Source: Cyanobacteria bacterium FACHB-471 (lineage in GTDB: Bacteria > Cyanobacteriota > Cyanobacteriia > Elainellales > Elainellaceae). Taken from it: a stretch of DNA of 64,000 nucleotides. A program made the position numbers and the translations under genes. Numbering within the stretch: the first letter of the stretch is position 1; each line of letters starts with the position of its first letter. This document shows, piece by piece, positions 44,447-53,734 of this stretch. The notes under the pieces were generated by a model. That model searched no databases, was not told where the DNA came from, and saw only the letters and a list, made by a program, of their open reading frames with translations. The stretch spans positions 357,818 through 421,817 of the forward strand of contig JACJOC010000077.1 in the NCBI GenBank assembly GCA_014695345.1, in the 5' to 3' direction.

Positions 44447-45955
44447 TTATTTAAGTATTTTTTCTTGTTGGACAGAGCAAATTAAGTTTTGCCATTCTAC
44501 TGAAGTAGTCAGGTAATAAGTATCTAGTTTTTCTCCTTTTTCAAGAGAAAATTTTGCAAAACTTTCTATCCAATTTAGAACCGCTTCCGTTCTTGAGAAG
44601 GGAATGTCTTTTATGGATGTTTTTAGTAGTTTGGACATTCCACTCAAATCACCCTGATGCTGTAACCGCCAAGCATTCCACACTATAGAGCCATAGGCGA
44701 TGCGTTTGGCTAACTCTTGAATCCAAGATGGATCAAGTAAATCTGTCTCGTTCTCACCTTTAGTAGAGTCCTCACCAGACAAAGCTTGCTCAATCATGGC
44801 AATATGCTCCGCCAGCATTCGCTCTTCTTTGAACATTTTGGCGGCTCGTTGATGACACGCTTGACCCACAGAGGCGCGTAATTGGTTATCCCCAGCCCAA
44901 GCTTGAAGCGTATTGACTAACTCTCTAACGGTTCCCTCTGGATCTCTATTGGGATCGGGTAGTAGTTTGCCAGTGTCGCCAAGTTCTTCGGGAATGCCAC
45001 TAACAGATGAGGCAATCACAGGCAATCCTTTTGCCATTGCTTCCATCACAGATAAAGGCATCCCTTCAGCTTTTGAAGGAAACACAAAAATGTCGCTTGC
45101 CGTGAGCAAATCAGGAATATCTGAGCGCTGTCCCAGGAATTTTACTCGCTCTGTAACGCCCAGTTTCCTAACAGATTCCTTGAGCTGGGATTCGATGTTG
45201 GAGTAGCGATCGCCCGTCCCAGTTCCCGCCCACAAAAAGTAAAGCTTTTCCCAAACATCAGTTTGTTTAAGCTGCTGAATTGCTTCTAATAGATACTGAT
45301 GCCCTTTAACAGGTGCAAGGCGAGCGGAGGTTAAGCAGGCGATCGCTCCATCGGGCAATCCTAGCTGCTGGCGCAGTTTTCCTCGAATTGATGGATCGGG
45401 TGATTCAAAATATTTGGCGGGACGACCGTAATGGATGATCTGGATTTTGCTCTGAGGAATTCGATAGATTTGGTGAATTAGATCTGCATTCTCTTGAGAG
45501 ACAGCTACTAAGACTTTTGCCTGATTGTAATGATGAGAAACGGCGTCGGTATAATCTACTCCATCTCCATAGGAAAAGTTGACGCATTCAGCATTAATGA
45601 ACCCCAAAACAATCACGTAGGGGATACCTAACTGAATTGCAGTTTGCTTTGCTGCAAACGTGGAAAATGGCCAGCCATCACTAAACACAATCAGGTCAGG
45701 CTTTGCTTCTCTAAAGATATTTTCGGCACTGCCGAGATCCTTGAGTGTGCGCGTAAAGTCTTGACCCGATGTAAAACCTAAATTGATTTGCTGAATGCCT
45801 AATTCTTGCTCCCGTTCAATTTTTTCATTGAGCGGTTTACCATGAGCATTAGACACCTGATAGCCCAAATTCTTGAGTTGACAAACCAGGGAATGTTCGT
45901 ACTGAGCTAAGCCCCCCTCTCCCGGATCATCACTATATAAAAGAATGTGTTTCAT
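44447..45955 (-). CDS. GT4 family glycosyltransferase with unnamed C-terminal module
   Basis: This is a GT-B retaining glycosyltransferase of 502 residues. The N-terminal acceptor half begins KHILLYSDDPGEGGLAQYE. The donor half has LTSARLAPVKGHQYLLEAI, FLGQRSDIPDLLTASDIFVF and SKAEGMPLSVMEAMAKGLPV, the Glu-rich GT4 motif. The last 85 residues or so form an extra module (WNAWRLQHQGD through TEAVLNWIESF and VEWQNLI), which is also found twice in the neighbouring GT2 protein. ATG 45955 overlaps the GT2 stop codon as TAATG, so translation is coupled; the ATG at 45991 is therefore not needed. Confidence 0.92.
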   Translation of the reverse strand: MKHILLYSDDPGEGGLAQYEHSLVCQLKNLGYQVSNAHGKPLNEKIEREQELGIQQINLGFTSGQDFTRTLKDLGSAENIFREAKPDLIVFSDGWPFSTFAAKQTAIQLGIPYVIVLGFINAECVNFSYGDGVDYTDAVSHHYNQAKVLVAVSQENADLIHQIYRIPQSKIQIIHYGRPAKYFESPDPSIRGKLRQQLGLPDGAIACLTSARLAPVKGHQYLLEAIQQLKQTDVWEKLYFLWAGTGTGDRYSNIESQLKESVRKLGVTERVKFLGQRSDIPDLLTASDIFVFPSKAEGMPLSVMEAMAKGLPVIASSVSGIPEELGDTGKLLPDPNRDPEGTVRELVNTLQAWAGDNQLRASVGQACHQRAAKMFKEERMLAEHIAMIEQALSGEDSTKGENETDLLDPSWIQELAKRIAYGSIVWNAWRLQHQGDLSGMSKLLKTSIKDIPFSRTEAVLNWIESFAKFSLEKGEKLDTYYLTTSVEWQNLICSVQQEKILK

Positions 45956-47946
45956 TAAAGTTGAGCTGAAGAAATAGGGTGGCGATCGCACTGCTTGATA
46001 ACATTTATCACTCGCTGCCAGTCGGATGAATTAATCAAAGAGTATACATCTAACTCATAGCCATATTCAGCTGAAGCTGAGGTAAAAAGATTAATCCAGT
46101 TTAAGACAGTTTCAGTCGATGAAAGTGATGTGTAGTTTAAAGATTTCTCTAAACAGTTTGCCATCTCTTCGCTACAGCCGTCCCGATACATTCTCCAGGC
46201 GATCCAGACTAAGCTTTGATAGCGTTCCTGCGCTTTTAGTTGGCGAATTGAGTCTGGAACGTCAGCTCGATCAAAAAATTGATCCATGACGTTTTCCATA
46301 TCGGTGCGTAGTCTGGAACCGCTCGACATCAGACTATCAGAATGCTGGCGATAGCAAGCGTGAGTCTGGCGTACCCAAACAATTTCGCAGCCCATCAATG
46401 CCAGCCTGAGCATCCAGTCTAAATCTTCTCCAATCGCAAAATCAGTATTGAAGCCATTAGTCCGCTCACACCAGTCTCGATGGACCATCAAGGCGCTAGG
46501 ACGAGAGACTTTATAAAGTACCAGTGTGGCTAAATCGAGTTTGGGCGCGTAGTGCCACGGTTCTACAGTGGAAACAAATTTTCCTTGCTGGTCGATTATT
46601 TGCCAACCCGTTTTGACCATACCTACGGATGGATTGGCATCGAAGTAAGCAACCTGAACGGCTAATTTATCGGGTGAAAATAGATCATCTCCATCCAGGA
46701 AAGCAATCAGTTCACCCCTGGCTAATCGCATACCCCGATTACGGGCTGCTGCTGCTCCCTGGTTCTGTTGATAGACGTATTGAAGGCGATCGCCATACGC
46801 CTTTACCACCTCACGAGTTGCGTCTGTGGAGCCATCATCTACTACAATGATTTCGTAGTCATTGTAGGTTTGATTTAGGACACTTTCTATCGTTTCAGCA
46901 ATGTATTCAGCACAGTTATAGGCTGGAATAATTACACTGACTCTAGGTGTTTTTTGAGTTAGAACAATGTGTGTTAACTGCTTCCATTCGGGTAAGTTAC
47001 TGAGTGCATGAGCGTCCAATTCTTCCCCAGAACCGAGTGCATAATCGCTGAAGGATTGCACCCAATTAGACACAGTTGCTGAAGGTGAATAGGGCGAATA
47101 AAGCAACGCACGACGCAAATATTCTGACATTTTGCTCAGTTGAGAAGTTTGGTAGAATCGCCAGCCTAGCCAAACTAAATAATTGTAATGGGCCGCTCTT
47201 TCTAGCTTAGAAATAGACTTAGGTAAGTCAGGTTGAGCAAAAAAGCTTTCATAAATTGCGTCAAAGGATTCTGCTTGCTTCAACACATTTTGGTGGCTGG
47301 TAGCGCTGCTGGAGTGCCGCCGATAGCCTAGAGATAGTTTCTCTATCCAAGCCGATTCACAGCCCATCGCAGCCAAACGAATTAACAGTTCTGCGTCCTC
47401 CGCATAGCTGAGCCGCGTGTCGAATGCGCCTGCTTCCAGCCATTTGCGCCGCAGCATCAGAGCGCTGGGCAGAACGGGTCGCCACAGTAACCAGGTTTCC
47501 AGGTTGAGGTGCGGCAGTCCTAGCCAAGGTTTATGTTCTGCAATGATGTCCTTGCCCTGTTCATCAACCATGTACCAACCGCTGGAGACTACACCCAACG
47601 AGGGTTTTGCTTCAAAGCAGGCAACCTGGTCAGCTAATTTGTCGGGAAGGAAAAAATCGTCTGCGTCCAGGAAAGCAATAAATTCACCCTTGGCTGCTTG
47701 AATGCCGAGATTACGGGCTGCCGATACGCCCTGATTTTCCTGGTGAATGTAGTGGATGCGGTTGAGATAGGGTTTGAGGACAAGCTGGGTCTGGTCGGTG
47801 GAACCGTCGTCAACAACGATAATTTCAGAGTTGCTGTAGGTCTGATTCAGGACGCTCTCGATCGCTTGAACGATGTAGCGATCGCAGTTATAGGTCGGAA
47901 TCACCACGCTCACGAGCGGCATTCGTTGAGCAAGTTGACTAGCCAT
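45955..47946 (-). CDS. Tandem double GT2 glycosyltransferase
   Basis: This 663-residue protein is built of two similar halves. Each starts with a GT-A domain (VSVVIPTYNCDRYIVQAIES near residue 12, and VSVIIPAYNCAEYIAETIES near 335), continues through VVDDGSTD and a DAD or DGD metal site (FLDADDFF, FLDGDDLF), and ends in the same 85-residue module seen in the GT4 protein. The two active sites could add two sugars in turn or make a repeating unit. The start is ATG 47946. Its stop overlaps the GT4 start. There are no membrane segments, so it is probably cytoplasmic. Confidence 0.93.
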   Translation of the reverse strand: MASQLAQRMPLVSVVIPTYNCDRYIVQAIESVLNQTYSNSEIIVVDDGSTDQTQLVLKPYLNRIHYIHQENQGVSAARNLGIQAAKGEFIAFLDADDFFLPDKLADQVACFEAKPSLGVVSSGWYMVDEQGKDIIAEHKPWLGLPHLNLETWLLWRPVLPSALMLRRKWLEAGAFDTRLSYAEDAELLIRLAAMGCESAWIEKLSLGYRRHSSSATSHQNVLKQAESFDAIYESFFAQPDLPKSISKLERAAHYNYLVWLGWRFYQTSQLSKMSEYLRRALLYSPYSPSATVSNWVQSFSDYALGSGEELDAHALSNLPEWKQLTHIVLTQKTPRVSVIIPAYNCAEYIAETIESVLNQTYNDYEIIVVDDGSTDATREVVKAYGDRLQYVYQQNQGAAAARNRGMRLARGELIAFLDGDDLFSPDKLAVQVAYFDANPSVGMVKTGWQIIDQQGKFVSTVEPWHYAPKLDLATLVLYKVSRPSALMVHRDWCERTNGFNTDFAIGEDLDWMLRLALMGCEIVWVRQTHACYRQHSDSLMSSGSRLRTDMENVMDQFFDRADVPDSIRQLKAQERYQSLVWIAWRMYRDGCSEEMANCLEKSLNYTSLSSTETVLNWINLFTSASAEYGYELDVYSLINSSDWQRVINVIKQCDRHPISSAQL

Positions 47947-48102
47947 CTAATCACCCCAGCGGACAGCGTTTTCGGCACAAGTATCGCCCTAACTTTAGCC
48001 CATTCTCGCTGCAAAATCCTGAAAGTATGAGCAAAAGCCTGTGTTCTGAAATGTATCAGTGTGGCGATCGCCACCACAAGATTCCCTGATAACACTGAGA
48101 GC

Positions 48103-48321
48103 ATGGGAAAGGCAAATAAATCACTCAAGCAGGTTCTAGAGACCTACAGCATCAGCCAAAGTCGACTAGCTTTGGCTTCTGGCATTGATCGATCTACACT
48201 CTTTATGTGGCTGCATGAGCAGGAGGAACCTGCCCCAGAAACCATCGTTGAAATCGTCAAAGCTCTGAAGCAGATTAATCCTGATGCGGCTCAGCAGTTT
48301 ATTCAGCTTTATCTAAGCTAA
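48103..48321 (+). CDS. Small XRE-like helix-turn-helix protein
   Basis: This 72-residue protein has a helix-turn-helix of the Cro/XRE type (LKQVLETYSISQSRLALASG, then IDRSTLFMWLHEQEEPAPET). The start ATG 48103 has GAGAG close upstream; a GTG at 48061 would add 14 residues. It is followed after three bases by the RNase III-like gene, which has no good ribosome site of its own, so the two are probably translated together. The target sites are unknown. Confidence 0.8.
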   Translation: MGKANKSLKQVLETYSISQSRLALASGIDRSTLFMWLHEQEEPAPETIVEIVKALKQINPDAAQQFIQLYLS

Positions 48322-48324
48322 GCC

Positions 48325-48777
48325 ATGAGTCTGGAACAAAATTTAGGATATTTCTTTTTTGATAAACGCTTGCTCAACCGAGCTTTGACCCGCAAAGCCT
48401 ATGCACTGGAGCAAAAACAGCAGAACCAGATCCATGAAGATCAGGAAATTTATCGCACGCTGGGAGATAGCGTTCTAAAGACGGTCTTGACCGAATTTTT
48501 AGTGCGATCGGGCTGCAATTCCAGGCAAGAAATCACAACTAGAAGAATTGAGCTAGAGCGGGAAGAAAACTTGGCTCAGCTGGGCAAAGTTTTAGAAGTT
48601 GGGCTGTTTATTAAACTTGGGGTGGGCGAAAAGAAAATGCGGGCAAACGAGCAACCCTATGTATTAGCTGAAACGCTAGAGGCAATTATTGGCGCAGTCT
48701 ATTTAGACGGGGGATTTAGTAACGCTAGAGGGGTAGTCAAAAAAATATTTCAGAACGATTTTCCAGATGAGGTTTGA
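48325..48777 (+). CDS. RNase III-like protein with altered active site and no dsRNA-binding domain
   Basis: This 150-residue protein spans a single RNase III catalytic domain. The signature region reads YRTLGDSVL (residues 43-51) and LAETLEAIIGAVYLDGG (from residue 114). Compared with the four metal ligands of RNase III (E40, D44, D107, E110 in Aquifex numbering), the equivalents here are Arg44, Asp48, Glu116 and Glu119. The first is lost and the third is conservatively changed. There is no C-terminal dsRNA-binding domain. It may have altered cleavage or act as a binder. It sits three bases after the HTH gene. Confidence 0.82.
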   Translation: MSLEQNLGYFFFDKRLLNRALTRKAYALEQKQQNQIHEDQEIYRTLGDSVLKTVLTEFLVRSGCNSRQEITTRRIELEREENLAQLGKVLEVGLFIKLGVGEKKMRANEQPYVLAETLEAIIGAVYLDGGFSNARGVVKKIFQNDFPDEV

Positions 48778-48913
48778 AGGCTAAAGTTTGGAGAGGGCGA
48801 TCGCCACCATCGTTTAATGCTTGAATTGCCTTAGGCTAACTTTCCTTCAAAGAAAACTAGCCCAAGGCTAAAAACATCGATAGCTCAACCATTGCAACTG
48901 TGTAGATGCAATC

Positions 48914-50053
48914 TTACTTTTGTGATTTGCGCGTCAGTATAGAGCCAGCACCAAGCATTCCAAACGCAAAAAGCCCAAGTAAGGAAGCAGGCTCAGGTAC
49001 TGGTTCAGAAACCACCTCAGGGCTAAAGAGCAACGCTTGCCGATTCCTAATAGCAGGTGTATTGAAAGAAAACTGCAGGACCTCACCTCTTTGACTACCA
49101 AATGCATCACGGATACCAATGGTTGCGTCATTTCCAAAGGCTCGAAAGTCTTCGGAGTCCACATCTAGATAAGAGAACAAAATTTCATTACTTTCCTCAA
49201 AAAGAACTGTTTGGAAAGTAACAGCGCTCGGAGAATCAGGAAAACCTTCGGCAAGGTTCCATTGAATAATGAAGCGCTGTTGTCCTGACTCACCTAAAGC
49301 TTGGAGGTAGCTAGCATCTGTACCAGGGGAGAAGAACTGCCAGTCATCCCATAACGGTGCAATAATTGGCAAATCGTCAGATTCTTCACTCAATAAGTTG
49401 ACGTTGGCGAATTGGCCGCTTGACCCACCAAACGTTAGAAGACCATTGGGACTCCAAGAGATGCTGTTAAAGTCTTGCCCAAAGAAATTGAACGTGAATC
49501 CCAATTCGGCGGAAACCGTTTCATCGTCGGCACCAGCGAGTACACGGGTTCCTGTTGTAGAAATATCTTCAAATACAAATGGAACTTCAGTAACTGAATA
49601 GTCGAGATTGACAGAAGGAAATGTATTGACGGATAACTCATAGTCGCCCGACTCGAAATGGTCTCCGACCAAAGAAAAATCTGAAAATCCAGTTAAACCT
49701 AAATTGACATTTCCACTTTCAGGCACTATTCCAGAGAGTCTTGAGAGTGGTCTATCCCCCCCATCATCATCTGTTCCTAAAAGATTACCTTCATCATCTA
49801 GACGTCCTAGAATTGAGTCGAAATTACCTTGGATAAACTCAGCAACAAAGCTTGCACCAGCTTCAAGTCCTGTAAATGTAAAAAAGTCTACGTCACCAGG
49901 GCTTATAGAACCATTTACACTTGCTGCATCGGATGGTAAAACTTGACGATCAATAAAGGAATTATTGGGTTCAACCTCAGTAATTCCATAAGCTGGATAA
50001 GCGGATAAAACGGAAATTGCAAAGCATAGCTTCGTTAAGAGAATCTTCCTCAT
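48914..50053 (-). CDS. PEP-CTERM exported protein with prepeptidase-like domain
   Basis: This exported protein has 379 residues. The N terminus is a signal peptide (MRKILLTKLCFAISVLSAYP). Next is a PPC-like beta domain (EVEPNNSFIDRQVLPSDA, then DVDFFTFTGLEAGASF), a second beta domain with Asp-rich loops, and a C-terminal PEP-CTERM tripartite tail: VPEPAS, a hydrophobic stretch, then basic RKSQK. Such tails are processed by an exosortase and anchor or release proteins linked to exopolysaccharide. The start ATG 50053 has GGAG nine bases upstream. There are no HIP1 sites in the gene. Confidence 0.9.
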   Translation of the reverse strand: MRKILLTKLCFAISVLSAYPAYGITEVEPNNSFIDRQVLPSDAASVNGSISPGDVDFFTFTGLEAGASFVAEFIQGNFDSILGRLDDEGNLLGTDDDGGDRPLSRLSGIVPESGNVNLGLTGFSDFSLVGDHFESGDYELSVNTFPSVNLDYSVTEVPFVFEDISTTGTRVLAGADDETVSAELGFTFNFFGQDFNSISWSPNGLLTFGGSSGQFANVNLLSEESDDLPIIAPLWDDWQFFSPGTDASYLQALGESGQQRFIIQWNLAEGFPDSPSAVTFQTVLFEESNEILFSYLDVDSEDFRAFGNDATIGIRDAFGSQRGEVLQFSFNTPAIRNRQALLFSPEVVSEPVPEPASLLGLFAFGMLGAGSILTRKSQK

Positions 50054-50293
50054 GATTTCTATCTCCGGACAGATGTTAACCATTATTTGCGACAGATTGC
50101 TGAGAGGATTAAGCTCAATAATCAGTAGTAAGGCTAGCTAGTGTTTTGAGGAAAGCATCAAGTACAGAGAGCATCTTTTTGAGAAAAAACAAAAACACTA
50201 TTGCTCATAAATCTTTTGTAAAGATTTAGCTTGCTCCGCTCACCTTTGACCATTTTGAGCAATAGAGCAATGATTAGAATTCGGCTTTAACTT

Positions 50294-51802
50294 CTAGTGG
50301 GTTTGGTGCCACTCTGCTGCTTTCTCTCGAATTGCCTGTAGCTCTGCGGCTGGCATTTTATTGAGGTTTGCTAGAATGAAGTTCATCCTTCCCTGAGAGT
50401 TTAATTTGTCACGGTGACGAGCAAGAAAATCCCAGTAAAAAAAGTTGAAGGGACAGGCTTTTTCACCTGTGCGATCGCCTGCCTTGTAAACGCATCCCTT
50501 ACAGTAATCACTCATTTTGTTGATGTAATTGGCTGAGGCGGCGTAGGGCTTTGAGGCGAGAATGCCGCCATCGGCAAATAGACCCATCCCAATTACATTC
50601 GTCTGCATCACCCAATCGTAGGCATCAATAAAAGCAGAGTGAAACCAATTTTCAACTTCTTGAGGTGACAGTCCGGCAATCAGTGAGAAGTTACTTAACA
50701 CCATAAGTCGCTGAATGTGATGAGCATAGCCCAGGTTTTCTACCTGTTTCAGCGTTTGATGTAGACAATTCATATCGGTTTTGTCTGCATCCCAGAAAAA
50801 CTCTGGTAGAGGGTGACTGTGATTAAACCAGTTGCTTTGAGGGTAATCATCTTCCACATAGGTATACAAGCCATGCATATACTCGCGCCAACCCAAAACC
50901 TGACGGATAAATCCTTCCGCGCTATTTAAATCCAAATCATGCTGATAAAAGGCGCGTTCCGCAGCCCGAATCACTTCTAGTGGCTGCAATAATCCTAAAT
51001 TCAGATATGGGGAAAGCATCGCGTGCCACATCGTTTCTTCGCCTGTCACCATTGCGTCCTGGTAAGGTCCAAAGGTTGGTAACCTTTCCTGAGTAAATAC
51101 TTCCAGCACTTGTAGCGCTTGCTGACGGGTTACGCCCCAGCGGAACGGTTCAATTCTGCCGTAGGTGGAGATTGTTTCGGACTTGACCCAATCGATTACT
51201 GATTGAGTAATATCATCCGGTTCAAACCAACGAGGAGTAGGGGTTTTGAGTCTACTTTTGGGTGGTTTGCGGTTTTGTTTATCAAAGTTCCACTCACCTC
51301 CAGTGGGTTGGCTACCTTCCATCAAAACCTGAAAGCGCTTGCGTCCTTCTCGATAAAAGAATTCCATTAATAGGTTTTTTCGCCCTTTTGCCCATTTCCT
51401 AAACTCCTCTTTTGTCCAGAGAAAGCGATTGTTGGGGATAAAGGTGAGTTTGCAGGACAACTCTAGGGATTGAATCAGGTGAAGAAAAGGGCGATCGCTT
51501 GGCATCATTACTCGTAGCTCAGTGATACCATTCGCCTTTACCCATCGATTTAACGGCGCTGCAAAATCGTCTGCACTCTCGTAGGTAACTGACCAGCCCG
51601 CCTGCCGCAATTCTTCGGCAAAGTGACGCATTGCTGACCAGACTAATACTAATTTTTGCTGATGGTAAGGGCGTTGCTGTGCCCAATTTCGGGACTCAAC
51701 TAGGATAACGGGCGATCGCTCTTCCTCAACGCAGCTTTGCAATGCTGCTTGCTCCATCCAAAGCTGGTCGCCCAATACCCAAATTCCCGTCGTCATATTC
51801 AA
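50294..51802 (-). CDS. Fe-S cryptochrome/photolyase (CryPro, FeS-BCP type)
   Basis: This light-driven DNA repair or signalling flavoprotein has 502 residues. The N-terminal antenna domain begins GIWVLGDQLWMEQAALQ, typical of the photolyase-related family that carries a 4Fe-4S cluster and FAD. Four Cys are placed as in that family: one in TDMNCLHQTL, two in YCKGCVYKAG and one in KACPFNFFYWDFL. Bacterial members repair (6-4) photoproducts. The start could be ATG 51802 or ATG 51796. It is divergent from the GNAT gene. Confidence 0.93.
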   Translation of the reverse strand: MNMTTGIWVLGDQLWMEQAALQSCVEEERSPVILVESRNWAQQRPYHQQKLVLVWSAMRHFAEELRQAGWSVTYESADDFAAPLNRWVKANGITELRVMMPSDRPFLHLIQSLELSCKLTFIPNNRFLWTKEEFRKWAKGRKNLLMEFFYREGRKRFQVLMEGSQPTGGEWNFDKQNRKPPKSRLKTPTPRWFEPDDITQSVIDWVKSETISTYGRIEPFRWGVTRQQALQVLEVFTQERLPTFGPYQDAMVTGEETMWHAMLSPYLNLGLLQPLEVIRAAERAFYQHDLDLNSAEGFIRQVLGWREYMHGLYTYVEDDYPQSNWFNHSHPLPEFFWDADKTDMNCLHQTLKQVENLGYAHHIQRLMVLSNFSLIAGLSPQEVENWFHSAFIDAYDWVMQTNVIGMGLFADGGILASKPYAASANYINKMSDYCKGCVYKAGDRTGEKACPFNFFYWDFLARHRDKLNSQGRMNFILANLNKMPAAELQAIREKAAEWHQTH

Positions 51803-52023
51803 TGCATTACCGCTAGTAACCTCTTGATTCTAAAAGCTTCAGCAATGATTAAGGATGGGGTATTGCTTAACGGAGGTATATTTTGAACCCAAAAGCTACG
51901 ATGTCCCATTAAAAACAGGCTTAGATCCAACAATAGACAGGGATTGGTATAGTGTTGTAGGTTGCACAGATTGCAAGTTACTGTAGCCCGTGCATCTTTA
52001 TTCAAATTAGTATTAATGCTTCT

Positions 52024-52473
52024 ATGGTTCAGGAATGGCATCGCGAAGAGTACACGATTAGCACCGATCGTCAACGGCTTGATCTGCAGGAGATCCATAA
52101 CTTTTTGGCGAATCATTCCTATTGGGCGATCGGTCGCTCTTTTGAAGCAGTCAAAAAGTCTATTGATCACAGTTTGCCCTTTGGAATCTATCGAGATACG
52201 CAACTAGTTGGTTTTGCGCGTGTCCTGACAGACTATGTGACTTTTGCCTATCTTGCAGATGTTTTTGTTGTGGAATCGTTTCGGAGAAACGGTTTGGGGC
52301 AATGGCTTGTTGAGGTGATTTTGGCTCATCCAGAGCTTCAAAGTTTGCGACGGTGGCTGCTAGTGACTCACACTGCTCAACCGTTTTACCGCAAATTAGG
52401 TTTTACGGAACTTGAGCATCCAGAGCAACATTTGGAAAAACCAGTCCTCAAAACAGACATCAGGCTCCCTTAA
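52024..52473 (+). CDS. GNAT family N-acetyltransferase
   Basis: This small acetyl-CoA-dependent acetyltransferase has 149 residues. The acetyl-CoA-binding motif A appears as LADVFVVESFRRNGLGQWLVE, and the C-terminal part shows HTAQPFYRKLGF, the motif B helix. The start ATG 52024 gives MVQEWHREEYTIS. The last 14 bases overlap the end of the convergent ackA gene. The substrate is unknown. Confidence 0.88.
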   Translation: MVQEWHREEYTISTDRQRLDLQEIHNFLANHSYWAIGRSFEAVKKSIDHSLPFGIYRDTQLVGFARVLTDYVTFAYLADVFVVESFRRNGLGQWLVEVILAHPELQSLRRWLLVTHTAQPFYRKLGFTELEHPEQHLEKPVLKTDIRLP

Positions 52474-53680
52474 GCAAGTGCCAGCACTGTTGGGCGATCG
52501 CCCAATCCTCCTCAGTGTGAATCACTAACACTCGTACCGCTGAATCAACGGTCGCAATGTCCTGATCGGCTGGGGAGTGAGTGTTTTTCTCAGCGTCAAT
52601 GTTTAAGCCTAAAAAGGTAAATCCTTCACAGGCAGCCGCCCGAATTGCAGCAGAGTTCTCGCCTACACCAGCCGTAAAAATGAGAGCATCCAACTCGCCC
52701 AAACTAGCCAACATTGCGCCAATTGAGGAACGTAGGCGATGGACATAGATATCAAATGCTAGCTGAGCGCGAGTGTTGCCCTGGGCGATCGCCTGATCAA
52801 TCTGCCGCATATCTGCCGATATGCCAGAAACGCCCTTTAGCCCCGACTCTTTGTTTAACATCTGATCCATCTGGTCAACGGTGTAGCCTTCCTGACGCAT
52901 CAGGTGAATTAAAATACCCGGATCAACAGAACCAGAGCGGGTACCCATCATTAAGCCTTCAAGCGGCGTAAAGCCCATTGTCGTATCTATACTGTGCCCA
53001 TCTCGGATAGCGGCAAGAGAGCACCCGTTTCCCAGATGGCAGGTAATTAAACGCAGGTTTTTGAAATCTCGCCCTAAGATGTGAGCCGCCCGCTCAGCGC
53101 AATATTGATGGCTGATACCGTGGAACCCATAGCGCCGGACTCCCTGTTCAAACCATTCATAGGGAATCGAATAGGTTGCCGCAGCAGCAGGGATTTGAGC
53201 ATGAAATGCAGTGTCAAAGACAGCAACTTGAGGAATCCGCTCGCCCAGGGTTTTCTCGATCGCCTCAATTCCCTCCAAGTTAGCTGGATTGTGAGCAGGA
53301 GCCAGAGAAATGAGTCGAGCGATCGCCTCTTTCACGGGTTTGTCAATCAACACACTTTGCTGATACTCTTGCCCACCATGTACAACTCGATGCCCCACCA
53401 CATCGATCTCAGAAGCCTGGGTAATTACCTGGGTTGAGCCGCTCCAGAGCGTATCCAGAACATGAGCGATCGCCGCAGCCCGATCCGCCGAAATTTCGGT
53501 TTGCAGCGTTTCCCCTTTCGCCGTTTTGACCTTGATTTCTGCAAACCCTGAGTGATGAGTCCAATCGACCTTTGCTTCCCACAATGGCAACGGTGATTGG
53601 TTGGGTAGCCCGTCATCCGCTATCTCGTACAGACAGCTTTTTTGGCTACTCGACCCAGCATTGAGAACCAGAATTTTCAT
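52460..53680 (-). CDS. ackA: Acetate kinase
   Basis: This enzyme converts acetyl phosphate and ADP to acetate and ATP. Family landmarks are VLNAGSSSQKSCLYEI at the N terminus, VGHRVVHGGQ, YGFHGISHQY, LITCHLGNGCSLAAI, MGFTPLEGLMMGTRSG and IFTAGVGENSAAIR. The start ATG 53680 (MKILVLNAG) is the family start; the upstream ATG at 53722 would add 14 hydrophobic residues. The length is 406. No pta is adjacent. The 3' end overlaps the GNAT gene by 14 bases. Confidence 0.96.
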   Translation of the reverse strand: MKILVLNAGSSSQKSCLYEIADDGLPNQSPLPLWEAKVDWTHHSGFAEIKVKTAKGETLQTEISADRAAAIAHVLDTLWSGSTQVITQASEIDVVGHRVVHGGQEYQQSVLIDKPVKEAIARLISLAPAHNPANLEGIEAIEKTLGERIPQVAVFDTAFHAQIPAAAATYSIPYEWFEQGVRRYGFHGISHQYCAERAAHILGRDFKNLRLITCHLGNGCSLAAIRDGHSIDTTMGFTPLEGLMMGTRSGSVDPGILIHLMRQEGYTVDQMDQMLNKESGLKGVSGISADMRQIDQAIAQGNTRAQLAFDIYVHRLRSSIGAMLASLGELDALIFTAGVGENSAAIRAAACEGFTFLGLNIDAEKNTHSPADQDIATVDSAVRVLVIHTEEDWAIAQQCWHLLKGA

Positions 53681-53734
53681 AGTAGACCTACTCCACAACA
53701 AGAAAGGGATAATCAGGAGCAAGTCACTCTTGAT

